Positions 43,863 to 53,430 of a stretch of DNA of 64,000 nucleotides are shown in pieces; the first letter of the stretch is position 1, and each line of letters begins with the position of its first letter. The translations under genes were made by a program, and so were the position numbers. The notes beneath the pieces are model-generated. The model was not told the DNA's origin. It ran no database searches and saw nothing but the letters and a program-made list of their open reading frames with translations. This DNA comes from Bradyrhizobium sp. ARR65 (GTDB lineage: Bacteria > Pseudomonadota > Alphaproteobacteria > Rhizobiales > Xanthobacteraceae): NCBI RefSeq assembly GCF_000472385.1, contig NZ_AWZU01000011.1, forward strand, positions 62,106 through 126,105. Reading direction: 5' to 3'.

Positions 43863-45529
43863 GCACCACGACATTTGGGCGCGTTCCGGCGGTCGAACCT
43901 GGCGCCGCGACCGAGCCGAGCTATCTCACATCGGAGAATACGATCGTCTCCTGGCTGTTCACCCGTGACCACAAGCGCATCGCACTGCTCTTCTTCGTCT
44001 CGATCACGTTCTTCTTCTTTGTCGGTGGCGGTGCCGCCACGCTGATGCGGATGAATCTCGCGACACCTGAAGGCCTGCTGCAGCCCGCACTCTATAACCG
44101 CATGTTCACGATGCATGGCATCATCATGGTCTGGTTCTTCCTCATTCCATCAATCCCGACGACCTTCGGCAATTTCTTCATTCCGATGATGATCGGGGCG
44201 CGTGATCTCGCATTTCCGCGCGTCAACCTTCTGAGCTGGTACGTTTTCAATTTGTCAGGTTTCGTCGTGCTTTATGCGCTCATCATGGGAGGGGCCGATA
44301 CCGGCTGGACGTTTTACACACCGCTCTCGACGGTCTACGCCAACGGTTACGTCTTCGCGGCGGCCATGGCGGTCTTCATCAACGGCTTCTCGTCAATCAT
44401 GACCGCTCTCAATTTTGTCGTCACCATTCACCGATTGCGCGCGCCGGGCATGACCTGGATGCGCCTGCCGCTGTTCGTGTGGGCCATCTATGCCGTGAGC
44501 GTCGTGATGCTGACGGCCACTCCGGTCCTGGCGATGGATACGTTCCTTCTTGCCGTCGAGCGGTTCATCGGCATCGGGCTGTTCGATCCCCGGCACGGCG
44601 GCGATCCGCTACTGTGGCAGCACATGTTCTGGTTCTACTCGCACCCAGCGGTCTACATCATGATCCTGCCAGCGATGGGCGTCGCCAGTGAAATCATTCC
44701 CTGCTATGCGCGCCGGCCGGTGTTCGGCTATGCCGGAATGACGATCGCGCTGATGTCTATCGCGATCCTGAGCTTTTTTGTCTGGGCTCATCACATGTTC
44801 GTGGCGGGAATTTCGATCTATTCCGGGATCGTCTTTTCGCTGGCGACGTTCTTTGTCGCCGTGCCATCGGCCATCAAGGTGTTCAACTGGACCGTGAGCC
44901 TGCACAAGGGAAGGATCACCTTCGATGCGCCGATGCTCTATGCGCTCGGATTCGTGCTGTTGTTCACGATGGGCGGGGTCACGGGACTGATGCTGGCGAC
45001 GCTTGCGGTCGATGTCGACGTCCATGGCACCTATTTCGTCATCGCTCACTTCCACTACATCATGGTCGGCGCGACCGTCAGCGCCTTCTTCGGCGCGCTG
45101 CATTACTGGTGGCCGAAAATGACCGGTCGGCTCTATCCGGAAATGTGGGCCCGATTTGCCGCGATCCTCACCTATGTCGGATTCAATCTGACATTCTTTC
45201 CGCAATTCGTGCTCGGCTACCTCGGCATGCCCAGGCGCTCCTACACCTATCCGGCGGAATGGCAGTCGTGGAACCTGCTGTCCTCCGCGGGTGCTTCTAT
45301 TCTCGCAGTGGCCTACCTGCTTCCGCTGTTCTATCTCGGCTGGTCCGTCTTCTGGGGGCGGAAGGCCGGAGCCAATCCGTGGGGCGCGACCGGCCTTGAG
45401 TGGCTCACACCCTCTCCGCCACCGAAGCACAATTTCGAGCGGACGCCGGCCGTCAGGCTCGGACCGTACAGTTACGATCCAGAGAGCGACAGCTTTGTGA
45501 CCCAGGAGGGTACGCGGCATGTCCGGTAG
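43859..45529 (+). CDS. coxA: cytochrome c oxidase subunit I, A2-type
   Basis: The 556-residue, 12-helix protein has low-spin heme ligands His86 and His397, CuB ligands His262, His311 and His312, and heme a3 ligand His399 in HFHY. Helix VI reads FWFYSHPAVYIMILP: the HPEVY glutamate of A1 oxidases is replaced, and Tyr260-Ser261 form the YS motif of A2-type oxidases such as Rhodothermus caa3. Tyr266 is the His-Tyr crosslink residue. Overlaps coxB by 4 and coxC by 11 bp. Confidence 0.96.
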   Translation: MSTTTFGRVPAVEPGAATEPSYLTSENTIVSWLFTRDHKRIALLFFVSITFFFFVGGGAATLMRMNLATPEGLLQPALYNRMFTMHGIIMVWFFLIPSIPTTFGNFFIPMMIGARDLAFPRVNLLSWYVFNLSGFVVLYALIMGGADTGWTFYTPLSTVYANGYVFAAAMAVFINGFSSIMTALNFVVTIHRLRAPGMTWMRLPLFVWAIYAVSVVMLTATPVLAMDTFLLAVERFIGIGLFDPRHGGDPLLWQHMFWFYSHPAVYIMILPAMGVASEIIPCYARRPVFGYAGMTIALMSIAILSFFVWAHHMFVAGISIYSGIVFSLATFFVAVPSAIKVFNWTVSLHKGRITFDAPMLYALGFVLLFTMGGVTGLMLATLAVDVDVHGTYFVIAHFHYIMVGATVSAFFGALHYWWPKMTGRLYPEMWARFAAILTYVGFNLTFFPQFVLGYLGMPRRSYTYPAEWQSWNLLSSAGASILAVAYLLPLFYLGWSVFWGRKAGANPWGATGLEWLTPSPPPKHNFERTPAVRLGPYSYDPESDSFVTQEGTRHVR

Positions 45530-46172
45530 TGCACGGCTTGCGCCCGAGGTGCAATACGCCACGCTCGAACAGCAAGGCGATACGGCCCAGCTCGGGATGT
45601 GGGTCTTCCTGGTGAATGAAACGATCTTCTTCGGTGCCCTGATCTTCGCCTATTTTCTCTATCGAATGACTTATCCGCACGAATTTGCAGCCGCCGCAAG
45701 GGACACTGTGCTGTGGTGCGGCAGCCTGAACTTCGTGCTGCTGCTGACCAGCAGCCTGACCATGGTGCTTGCCATCAACGCAGCCGCCCAGGATGAGAAC
45801 CCTCGCAGGATGATGATCTGGCTGGTCGTCACTGTGGCGCTCGGCTCCGCCTTTCTCGTCGTCAAGGGTTACGAATACTATCTCGACTACCAGGATAAAG
45901 TCGTGCCTGTGGTCCATTTCGAATCCAAGCCGGGAGAGGGATCGGCGGGCGAGCTGTTCTGGATGTTTTACTGGGTTGGAACAGGCCTGCACGCGGTTCA
46001 TCTCACGGTCGGAATCGCGCTGGTGCTTTACATGCTGCTCTGGCGGATACGGCGTGGCGAGATAGGACCCACCTATTATGCGCCGCTCGAAGTGGTCGGC
46101 ATCTACTGGAGCTTCGTCGATACCGTATGGCTTTTTCTCTTCCCTAGCATCTACCTGCTTGGACGCTCATGA
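45519..46172 (+). CDS. coxC: cytochrome c oxidase subunit III
   Basis: The 217-residue protein has about five helices with typical subunit III segments: GMWVFLVNETIFFGALIFAYF, VKGYEYYLDY, FWMFYWVGTGLHAVHLTVGI and YWSFVDTVWLFLFPSIYL. It starts within the end of coxA and overlaps coxD by 4 bp. Confidence 0.95.
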   Translation: MSGSARLAPEVQYATLEQQGDTAQLGMWVFLVNETIFFGALIFAYFLYRMTYPHEFAAAARDTVLWCGSLNFVLLLTSSLTMVLAINAAAQDENPRRMMIWLVVTVALGSAFLVVKGYEYYLDYQDKVVPVVHFESKPGEGSAGELFWMFYWVGTGLHAVHLTVGIALVLYMLLWRIRRGEIGPTYYAPLEVVGIYWSFVDTVWLFLFPSIYLLGRS

Positions 46173-46525
46173 GCATCGGACCCGAAATTGAAGCAAGACG
46201 TGCGCGGGCATTGCCCTTCGTCATCGCCTGGGGCGTCATGCTGCTGCTGGCTGCCGTGAGCGCTTGGACCGCGTACCTCAAGATGGGGATCTGGGCGCCC
46301 ATTGTGCAGTATGGGATAGCAGGGATACAGACAGCCGCTTTGTTCATCCTCTTCATGCGCCTGAAAGGATCAGCTTCGCTGAAATGGGTGTTCGCCGTCA
46401 GCGGCTTTTTCTGGCTGCTGTTTCTGTATGGTCTGAGCATGACCGACTATTCGAATCGGCAAGACTGGCCGGCACGTTACGAGCCGACCGCTCCCGGCAT
46501 TCAAACGCCGCAGACTGGCCAGTGA
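46169..46525 (+). CDS. coxD: cytochrome c oxidase subunit IV (prokaryotic)
   Basis: The 118-residue protein has three helices (FVIAWGVMLLLAAVSAW, IVQYGIAGIQTAALFILFM, WVFAVSGFFWLLFLYGLSM) and a soluble tail. The pattern matches the small fourth subunit of bacterial caa3 oxidases. Last gene of the operon; it converges with the GH15 gene 46 bp away. Confidence 0.9.
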   Translation: MSIGPEIEARRARALPFVIAWGVMLLLAAVSAWTAYLKMGIWAPIVQYGIAGIQTAALFILFMRLKGSASLKWVFAVSGFFWLLFLYGLSMTDYSNRQDWPARYEPTAPGIQTPQTGQ

Positions 46526-46571
46526 GCCTCTCGCAAGAACGGCTGCTGATAGCCGCTGATATACGATTCTG

Positions 46572-48359
46572 TCACGCGGACAGGTTCGGCCGTCCGCTGC
46601 CGCGCTCGCTGACCGCGCCGGAGAAACGCAAGGCGGTGCGGACGACAGCGACATGCGAGAGCGCCTGAGGAAAATTGCCGGTGAAACGTTTGGCGTTGAC
46701 GTCGTACTCTTCGGCGAAAAGACCGAGATCATTGCTCACGGCGAGGACACGCTCGAAGGTCTTGCGAGCGGCTTCGCGTCGTCCCTGCATCAACTGGCAA
46801 TCGGCCAGCCAGCAGCTACAAGCAAGGAAGGCGCCTTCTGGATTCTGCTGCTGCGGTTTCTTGCGGTGAACAAGGCCGTCGACCACAAGGTGCTTCTCGA
46901 TCGCATCGATCGTGCGCGCGATCCGTTCGTCCTCGATCGGCAGAAAGCCGAGGAGGGGCAAGAGCAAGAGACTAGCGTCCAGCGACTCGCCTCCGAAGTA
47001 TTCGACAAAATGACCAAGCCCGGCGACGTAGCCCTCCTGACATATCTCGTCGTGCATCGTCTTTCGCAATCTTCTCATCCGGCCAAGGTTGGCATCGGCA
47101 TGGGGCCCGTACGCTTCACGGTGGCGGATATAGCGATCGATCGCGACCCAGGCCGAGACCTTGGAGTAAACGAAATGGCGGGGTTGGCCTCGTAATTCCC
47201 AAAGGCCGTTGTCCGGCAGGCGCCACACAGCTTCGACATGTTTGACGACGCCTTCAAGCAGCTCCTCCTCCTGGCTCGATCGCTCTATACCGGTTTGAGC
47301 ACCGATATGAATGGAATCCAGAAGTTCGCCGAATATGTCGAGTTGGCGCTGCGAAGCTGCAGCGTTGCCGACCCGGACCGGGGCAATCCAGCGATATCCC
47401 GCAAGCCAGTCGGCAACCCATTCTTCCAGACGACGAGAGCCGTCGACGCGGTACGCGATACGCATCTTTTCGGGGTCGCCGGCCACCGCGCGCAACATCC
47501 AGTTGCGCCATTGGGTTGCCTCGGGCTGATAGCCGGCATCGACCAGCGCGATGAGATTGAAGGCTGCGTCGCGGATCCAGCAATAGCGATAGTCCCAGTT
47601 GTAAGCACTGCCGGACCGCTCGGGAAGTGAAGTGGTCGGCGCGGCAATCATTCCACCGGTTGGGCGGTAAATCATCGCCTTCAGTGTAATGAGCGAGCGG
47701 CGAACTGGATCAGGCCAGTCGGTTTGCTTTTGAAAGCGGCCGATCCATTCACGCCAATGCTGCAGAGTCTTGGACAGCGCTGGGGCCGCATCCACGGCGG
47801 GCGGCTCGGGTGCAGAGCTGCAGCCATAGATCAGAGCGAAGGCGCGCTCTTCGGAGGCGCTCAAATCGAATTCGCAAACAACCGTCGGCCCATCCCGATG
47901 CAGCTTGAGCGGGGAGTAAAGGACGGCAAGGTCAGGACCGACGCGCGCGATCGCTCGGTCGCCATGGACCTCAAGCCAGGGGTGGGCGGACCCATAGTCG
48001 AAACAGAGGTTCATTTCACTGCGCATCATCACCCGACCGCGCAAGCCTCTCACGATCCGGATCAGAGCCGGGTTCTTGTCGCGAATGGGCATGAAATCCG
48101 TCAGCCGCACCGCTCCTGAGCTGGTTTCAAATTCCATCTCCAGGACGAGGGTGTCTTTTGCGTAATGGCGCGACGTCCGCGCTGGGCTAACAGGAGCGAG
48201 CTTCCAGAATCCATTCTCCGCTGTGCCCAGCAGGGCAGCGAAACAAGCATCGGAGTCGAAACGTGGCAAGCACAACCAGTCGATGGAGCCGCTCTGATGC
48301 ACCAGCGCGGCTGTTTCTCCATCGCCGATTAGGCCGTACTCTTCGATGGGATTCGACAT
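46572..48359 (-). CDS. glycoside hydrolase family 15 protein (glucoamylase/trehalase-like)
   Basis: The 595-residue protein begins with the GH15 N-domain (PIEEYGLIGDGETAALV, GSIDWLCLPRFDSDACF) and continues into an (alpha/alpha)6 barrel: YNWDYRYCWIRDAAF, WRLPDNGLWELRG with a likely general acid Glu, and a late EEYDVNAKRFTGNFPQALSH with the general base. Cytoplasmic members split trehalose or glucans. ATG at 48359 fits the family start, although the open frame extends 131 codons further. Confidence 0.92.
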   Translation of the reverse strand: MSNPIEEYGLIGDGETAALVHQSGSIDWLCLPRFDSDACFAALLGTAENGFWKLAPVSPARTSRHYAKDTLVLEMEFETSSGAVRLTDFMPIRDKNPALIRIVRGLRGRVMMRSEMNLCFDYGSAHPWLEVHGDRAIARVGPDLAVLYSPLKLHRDGPTVVCEFDLSASEERAFALIYGCSSAPEPPAVDAAPALSKTLQHWREWIGRFQKQTDWPDPVRRSLITLKAMIYRPTGGMIAAPTTSLPERSGSAYNWDYRYCWIRDAAFNLIALVDAGYQPEATQWRNWMLRAVAGDPEKMRIAYRVDGSRRLEEWVADWLAGYRWIAPVRVGNAAASQRQLDIFGELLDSIHIGAQTGIERSSQEEELLEGVVKHVEAVWRLPDNGLWELRGQPRHFVYSKVSAWVAIDRYIRHREAYGPHADANLGRMRRLRKTMHDEICQEGYVAGLGHFVEYFGGESLDASLLLLPLLGFLPIEDERIARTIDAIEKHLVVDGLVHRKKPQQQNPEGAFLACSCWLADCQLMQGRREAARKTFERVLAVSNDLGLFAEEYDVNAKRFTGNFPQALSHVAVVRTALRFSGAVSERGSGRPNLSA

Positions 48360-48558
48360 GAGGCGGGCGCGGCGATGAGGCCCTTTCATCTGGCGGGAAG
48401 GGCGATCGTTGAAAGCAGCGCAACAGCAGGAATTCTGCCAACGCACTCGGGAAATGATCGGGAATGCTTTAAGGTTCCGAGGCCCGATGCAGAAATGGTA
48501 CGGCACCGCGCCTTTGTGCCGTCCCGAGCCAACCACGACGGATATAGACCCAATGATG

Positions 48559-49215
48559 TTAGGCGTTGGTAGCTCGCCTGCCGCCATCCGCTTCGGCCGG
48601 TTCGCGCAGATCGGTCCGCTGGCGCGTGTTTTCGCCGCCTTTGCCGAAACGCCTGCGCATTTCGGTCCGAGAGATGAAGATCGGCGTGCATGAACGGCGC
48701 AGCGTATCGACGCGGAAGGCGCGGGGGTTATGCGCCAATACGAGCATCGCAATCAGGATGTTCTCGCCCAAACGGTGAAGCTGCCTGCCCAAGGATGCGT
48801 TGCCGGTCTTGATCGGCGCGAAGCCATATTTAGCGGCGAGAGCAAGGAGCTGCGGAGCCCGTTCGGCGGCCGCGAGGGTCATCTCGGCTCGGATCGCCAG
48901 GACGTCGTAGAGATCGGGCCGTGAGGCGAGGTACAGTTCAAGCTCGCTCAGGGAATCCTCTAATGCACGGCTTATCCTGCGCGCCCAGCCAAGCCTGGGC
49001 CCGCCTCTGGGGAAAGGAGGGATGTGTTCGTTCCAAAAATGCAGGATGGCGATGCGGGTGCCCGCGCCGACCACCGTACCGTCTTCCAGCATGATCCGCT
49101 CTCGGCTGGTCCCCAACTGAATCCGAAAAATGCAGTCCGGAGATGACGTATACTCCGTCACTCCGTGGAGGGCGCGGAGTCTTCTGTCGATGAGATTGAC
49201 GAGACCGTTCAGCAT
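48559..49215 (-). CDS. YkoP-like conserved hypothetical protein
   Basis: The 218-residue protein opens LIDRRLRALHGVTEYTSSPDCIFRIQ and has an RIAILHFWNEHIPPFP segment, resembling the YkoP-type domain found near glycosyltransferases and cyclopropane synthases. No catalytic residues can be named. The Arg-rich last 25 residues may be disordered. It lies 87 bp downstream of the cyclopropane fatty acid synthase gene on the same strand and is probably cotranscribed. Confidence 0.7.
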   Translation of the reverse strand: MLNGLVNLIDRRLRALHGVTEYTSSPDCIFRIQLGTSRERIMLEDGTVVGAGTRIAILHFWNEHIPPFPRGGPRLGWARRISRALEDSLSELELYLASRPDLYDVLAIRAEMTLAAAERAPQLLALAAKYGFAPIKTGNASLGRQLHRLGENILIAMLVLAHNPRAFRVDTLRRSCTPIFISRTEMRRRFGKGGENTRQRTDLREPAEADGGRRATNA

Positions 49216-49302
49216 GACACGTTCAAGGCCGTCTCATTCAATTTATGCCGCCCAGGCGGAGAGCTAGACGATTCCGCGGAGGGCGCTTCCGTAACGAGTT
49301 CC

Positions 49303-50583
49303 TTAATTGCGCCCTCGGTCCAATTGGCCCGCGTACGGAATAGCGTCCCGACCGGGAGGATCTTCCGCATATTGATAGGCGCGTGTCCATGGTCTGCTCG
49401 CTCCACCGCTTCCAAATGGTTTGAACGACAGCACTTGCGCAACCGACAGCCAGCCGCGGTCGAAGGCGCAGGCCATGCCTGCAAGGAAAACTCGCCAAAT
49501 CCGAAACCGTCTCTCGCCGGCGGTACGGATAACGTCGCCACGGTGCGCTTCGAGTCTGCGGCTCCAATGCTGCAGGGTCAGCGCATAGTGCGGCCGCAGA
49601 TCTTCGACATCGGCAAACTCCAACCCGGCGCGCGAAATCTCAACGAGCGCGCGGGAGAGGTGCGGAACGGCGCCGCCGGGAAATACGTACCGGTCGATGA
49701 ATTCTCCCCCCGCGGGTCCGCGAGCACGACCTTCCGGGTCCGTCGCCACAATGCCATGGTTGAGGAACGCCCCGCCAGGCTCAAGCAGATCGGCGATGAT
49801 CGAGAAGTATGACGAGAGATTCTCCAATCCGACATGCTCGTACATTCCGACCGACACGATCTTATCGAACTGGGCGTCGTGGCGGAGATCGCGGTAATCC
49901 TGGCGACGAATTTCGATCCGGTCGGAGAGATCGGAAGCCGTGACAAGCTCCTTCGCATAGGCGTATTGGCGTTCGCTGAGCGTGATACCTACGCCGTTGA
50001 CCCCGTAACGCGTTACCGCCCACACCAGGAGGCCGCCCCAGCCGCATCCAACATCGAGCAGCCGCTCGCCGGGTCTGAGCATCAACTTCCGGCAGATATG
50101 ATCCAGCTTTTGCCTTTGCGCGGTGTGAATGTCCTCCAGGCCCGTCTTGAAGTAGGCGCACGAGTAGATCATCCGTTCGTCGAGCCAGAGGCGGTAGAAG
50201 TCATTGCCGACGTCGTAGTGATGCTGGACGTTCGCGGCGTCGGTCTCCGCCGAGCGGCGGTGTGGGATGAGCCTCGCCAGGCGCGCAAGTCGCTGCAGCG
50301 CTCCATGTCTTCCGAAACGCTCGGCCAGGGAAATGCCGACCGCGAGGACATCCTCGATCCTGCCTTCAACCGAGATCGCGCCATTCACGTAGGCATCCCC
50401 AAGGCGCTCGAAATTGCCCCGCAACAGGGCGCGAATTGGCTCATCACTGTGCAGGACGAGGGTGACGGATGGCCCCGGCGCAAAATCGAATTGATAGCCG
50501 TTCCAGAATACCAAGCGAAGCGGTACCGGGTCGCTTTCGAGACGCCTGCGCAGATATTGGAGCAGCCGATCGCGAACGGACAT
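49303..50583 (-). CDS. cfa: cyclopropane-fatty-acyl-phospholipid synthase family protein
   Basis: The 426-residue protein has a CFA N-domain, then NVQHHYDVGNDFYRLWLDERM, the SAM-binding loop LLDVGCGWGGL, SVGMYEHVG and a C-terminal HYALTLQHWSRRLE. It methylenates the double bond of membrane phospholipid acyl chains, using S-adenosylmethionine. The ATG at 50583 gives the family N-terminus. Divergent from a Crp-family regulator, which may control it. Confidence 0.94.
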   Translation of the reverse strand: MSVRDRLLQYLRRRLESDPVPLRLVFWNGYQFDFAPGPSVTLVLHSDEPIRALLRGNFERLGDAYVNGAISVEGRIEDVLAVGISLAERFGRHGALQRLARLARLIPHRRSAETDAANVQHHYDVGNDFYRLWLDERMIYSCAYFKTGLEDIHTAQRQKLDHICRKLMLRPGERLLDVGCGWGGLLVWAVTRYGVNGVGITLSERQYAYAKELVTASDLSDRIEIRRQDYRDLRHDAQFDKIVSVGMYEHVGLENLSSYFSIIADLLEPGGAFLNHGIVATDPEGRARGPAGGEFIDRYVFPGGAVPHLSRALVEISRAGLEFADVEDLRPHYALTLQHWSRRLEAHRGDVIRTAGERRFRIWRVFLAGMACAFDRGWLSVAQVLSFKPFGSGGASRPWTRAYQYAEDPPGRDAIPYAGQLDRGRN

Positions 50584-50849
50584 CTCGCGGCCCAATGGAA
50601 TCGAGTTCGTCTCAACTCGAGCAGCGCACTCGCACAACAGCCTGCAGCTTTCGTCAGGCCGCAGCTTCCGGCTTCATTTGAACCAGGGATCTTGTGTGCG
50701 TCTCTTTAGGAACCCTCATTGAAGCGGCCGGTTCCTATTGTACTGGGGCGACCCGCCGGCAGACGCGCCTACGCCGGATGCGGCCACGTCTCTTCGGGCT
50801 TTTGGCGGGCTGCGCTGCGAGAGCGAGTGCCGGGGGCAAGAGGTTTGCC

Positions 50850-51686
50850 ATGGACATATTGCCAGGTTCGGACGAAAGACCTCGATCAGAGGGGATGAGC
50901 CCTGTCGAAGCACGAAGTGCTGGGACATTGCAAAATAAGCTGCTCCGCTTGCTGCCGCCGGAGGAGCTATCAGTCCTGCTTGAATCGGCCGAGAAAGCGG
51001 AACTCCGCCCTCGCCAGGTGCTCCAGCACTGGAAGCTCCCGATGGAGTACATCTATTTTCTCGAAAGCGGGCTGGTGTCGGTCGCGGCAAGAGTTGGCAA
51101 CGAAAACTTCGTTGAAGTGTGGCTCATCGGATCGGATGGCTGCGTCGGCGTACCTCTAATGCTTGGGACCCAGATCGCGCCTTTGCACCGCCGCATCGTT
51201 CAGGTTGGCGGGACGGCTCTACGCATTGCTGCACCGGCATTCCGCGAGATGCTGCAGCGCCTCCCGGTGCTGCACACGCTGCTAAATCGCTACGTCGCCT
51301 TCCTGCTTGTGCAGACGTCTCAGTGCGGCGCCTGCAACCTGCGGCATCCGCTGAAGCAACGCCTGGCGCGATGGCTCCTGCTCGCCCGCAGGAGTCTGAA
51401 TGCGGGCGAAATCCCGTTGACCCACGAGGTCATCGGCCAGCTACTAGGCGTGCGGCGCGCAAGCGTCACGGAGCGTCTGGAAGAGCTCGAGGCCGAGGGA
51501 GTGATCTCCACCAGGCGGCGGTTCATCCAAATCGAGCGTGTGCAGGAGCTGGAGCGGATGTCCTGCGACTGCTTCGGTCTGATCGATCGTGAGTATCATC
51601 GGCAATTGGATCCTGGCTCTTGTTGGACCAATGCATCATCTGCCGAAGACCACAAACGAGCCCACCATCATCCAATCTGGCCATAG
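50850..51686 (+). CDS. Crp/Fnr-family transcriptional regulator
   Basis: The 278-residue protein has a cyclic-nucleotide-binding-like sensor domain (~30-150) and a C-terminal winged HTH, LTHEVIGQLLGVRRASVTERLEELE. The FNR-type N-terminal cysteine cluster and the cAMP-binding RxTxD motif are not seen, so the signal is unknown. AAGAGG precedes the ATG at 50850. It has about 30 extra C-terminal residues. Divergent from cfa. Confidence 0.92.
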   Translation: MDILPGSDERPRSEGMSPVEARSAGTLQNKLLRLLPPEELSVLLESAEKAELRPRQVLQHWKLPMEYIYFLESGLVSVAARVGNENFVEVWLIGSDGCVGVPLMLGTQIAPLHRRIVQVGGTALRIAAPAFREMLQRLPVLHTLLNRYVAFLLVQTSQCGACNLRHPLKQRLARWLLLARRSLNAGEIPLTHEVIGQLLGVRRASVTERLEELEAEGVISTRRRFIQIERVQELERMSCDCFGLIDREYHRQLDPGSCWTNASSAEDHKRAHHHPIWP

Positions 51687-51855
51687 GTGCTCGCAACTGC
51701 GAATTTCCAGACGGCGCAAGGGTGCACGACGACACCGCTTGCCCGCCGGAGGATCCGGCACGCTCGCGAAACTGCGCCGGCGCCATTCGCAGGTGCGGAA
51801 GATACATTCCCTGCCCATCCAGATCGTGCCGCCACCGCCAACCTTCATTCGGTGA

Positions 51856-53034
51856 TCAGTCCTCGCTTCGCCGAGGCTCCGGAATCAGGTCGTCCGTTTC
51901 GATGGTGCCGTTACGCAGAATGTGAAAGTTGTATCCTCGCCAGGTGACCGAATTGCCGAAGAAGCTGCACACGTAGACCGCAAACGAGATTGCGTCATGC
52001 AATGCCAGCAGCCAGAAGCTCTGTCGTTGCAATCCGAACGTGCTCTCCACGCTGGTGGTCAGAATGGCGCGTGCTGAGAGTGCCGAGGTGATGAGGACAA
52101 GCGAATGAGACGTCCCGGCGCACGCGGCAAGGACCGACAGCATCAGCGGATGCATGAAAAGCAGTCCTACGTAGCCGATGGGATCGATCGAGCGGATGGT
52201 TCGTGCTGATCGCATGTGATGGTCCCAGAAGGAGCGAAAGCTGCGGTCAAAACAAGCATGGCCGACCGCCCAGCGCGGAATGACAACTTCCTTTCCGAGC
52301 GCTCGCACCGCTTTGCCGATGGCGTAATCGTCGGCGAGCTCGTCCGCGAAAGCGACCAGGCCACCGATCTGCTTCAAGGTTTCCGCGTGCAGGGCGATAG
52401 CCGAGCCGAAGCACGGCCTGGCAGCGCCAAACGACAAGGCGACGATGACGTTGGGAAGAAGCTGGCAATTGATGTTGGCAGCCGACAGGCGCGCCCAGAT
52501 GCCGCGTAACCCGACTCCGTAATAGACGCAGGTCACCGCTCCCGCTTTTCTGCTCTCGAGCTCTGCTGTGATCCGCTGCAAGAAGTGATTGTCGACGAGT
52601 ATATCGCTGTCGGACAGCACAACCACTTCGTGACGAATTCTGGGCTCCATGTTGACGAGGTTGCCGATCTTCCGATTTGTGCCGCGGGAGCGTTCGTCGA
52701 CGATCAGATCAATCTGCGCAGCAGGATTGAGTTTTTGCACCAGCCGAACCGTGTGTATCGCCTGATCGTCCGCTTGCTGTGTTCCGCAAATGAGCTGAAC
52801 CTCCTCCGGAAAATCCTGCTGGCAGAAAGTCGTAAGTCGCGGATACAGTCCGGGCTCAGCGCCATGGAGCGGCTTTAGGATGCTCACCCGCGGTAGCTTG
52901 GAGACTGCAGGCTTGGCCGGATTCCCAAATCGAAGAACGAGGAGCGCGGCAACCAGATTGTAAAGAATTCCGAGTGTCGCCCCCGCCACGCAGAGCTCTG
53001 CCAACAGCGAAATATTTTCGTGAAGGCTAAGCAT
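51856..53034 (-). CDS. hpnI: hopanoid-type glycosyltransferase HpnI
   Basis: The 392-residue protein has an N-terminal helix, a GT2 domain (VSILKPLHGAEPGLYPRL, VVLSDSDILVDNHFL with DxD, DDYAIGKAVRALG) and C-terminal helices. It resembles ceramide glucosyltransferase-like HpnI, which adds N-acetylglucosamine to bacteriohopanetetrol. Together with hpnG, hpnA and hpnB nearby, the hopanoid role is favoured. No clear ribosome site at 53034; the frame extends upstream. Confidence 0.85.
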   Translation of the reverse strand: MLSLHENISLLAELCVAGATLGILYNLVAALLVLRFGNPAKPAVSKLPRVSILKPLHGAEPGLYPRLTTFCQQDFPEEVQLICGTQQADDQAIHTVRLVQKLNPAAQIDLIVDERSRGTNRKIGNLVNMEPRIRHEVVVLSDSDILVDNHFLQRITAELESRKAGAVTCVYYGVGLRGIWARLSAANINCQLLPNVIVALSFGAARPCFGSAIALHAETLKQIGGLVAFADELADDYAIGKAVRALGKEVVIPRWAVGHACFDRSFRSFWDHHMRSARTIRSIDPIGYVGLLFMHPLMLSVLAACAGTSHSLVLITSALSARAILTTSVESTFGLQRQSFWLLALHDAISFAVYVCSFFGNSVTWRGYNFHILRNGTIETDDLIPEPRRSED

Positions 53035-53376
53035 AAGAGCCGTACTGCCTATCGGTTGTTTGAGCTCGCTCCGACTTGAGCGGCAGCCGCGCCGCAAACG
53101 GTCAGAGGATTTGAGCGTCGACGCCGGCGCGAACGCTGTTATCGACCATCTTCGGAAGGACGAATGCGGCTCGGAGCTGCAGGTTCCAAAGAATGGCCGG
53201 CACATCGGTCCGGCAGCGCGCAGAGATCTCCTTTAGCGATGTGCCGACGCGTCGGCGCATGTCCTGACGATGTCCCGGATCACGCCGCTTGCGTCGGCGA
53301 GCATGCACCTTGAAACGATTCCGCCTCGTCCATGTTTATGGGACGGGACGCTGGTCCAGACCTTCGCGTCCGCAGC
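53035..53376. other. gap between divergent hpnI and hpnG, no gene recognised
   Basis: A 68-codon minus-strand frame (53102-53308; AILWNLQLRAAFVLPKMVDN) has no start site or family and may be a remnant. The rest should hold promoters for hpnI and hpnG. Confidence 0.3.
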
Positions 53377-53410
53377 CCATTATATTCCGAAAACCATTAT
53401 ATTCCGAAAA
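53377..53410. repeat. perfect 17-bp tandem repeat before hpnG
   Basis: CCATTATATTCCGAAAA occurs twice in direct succession (53377-53393, 53394-53410). A second AAAAATGCCAG motif at 53409-53419 recurs at the hpnG start (about 53427-53437). AT-rich DNA here may be the hpnG promoter. Confidence 0.8.
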
Positions 53411-53430
53411 AATGCCAGATGTTCTGAAAA

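Noticed and set aside
44609..45562. 317-codon minus-strand open frame in coxA
   Set aside because: It is antisense to coxA, with a His/Arg-rich composition typical of a reverse frame of a membrane protein.
53102..53308. 68-codon minus-strand frame between hpnI and hpnG
   Set aside because: The part AILWNLQLRAAFVLPKMVDN looks protein-like, but no start, ribosome site or family could be assigned.
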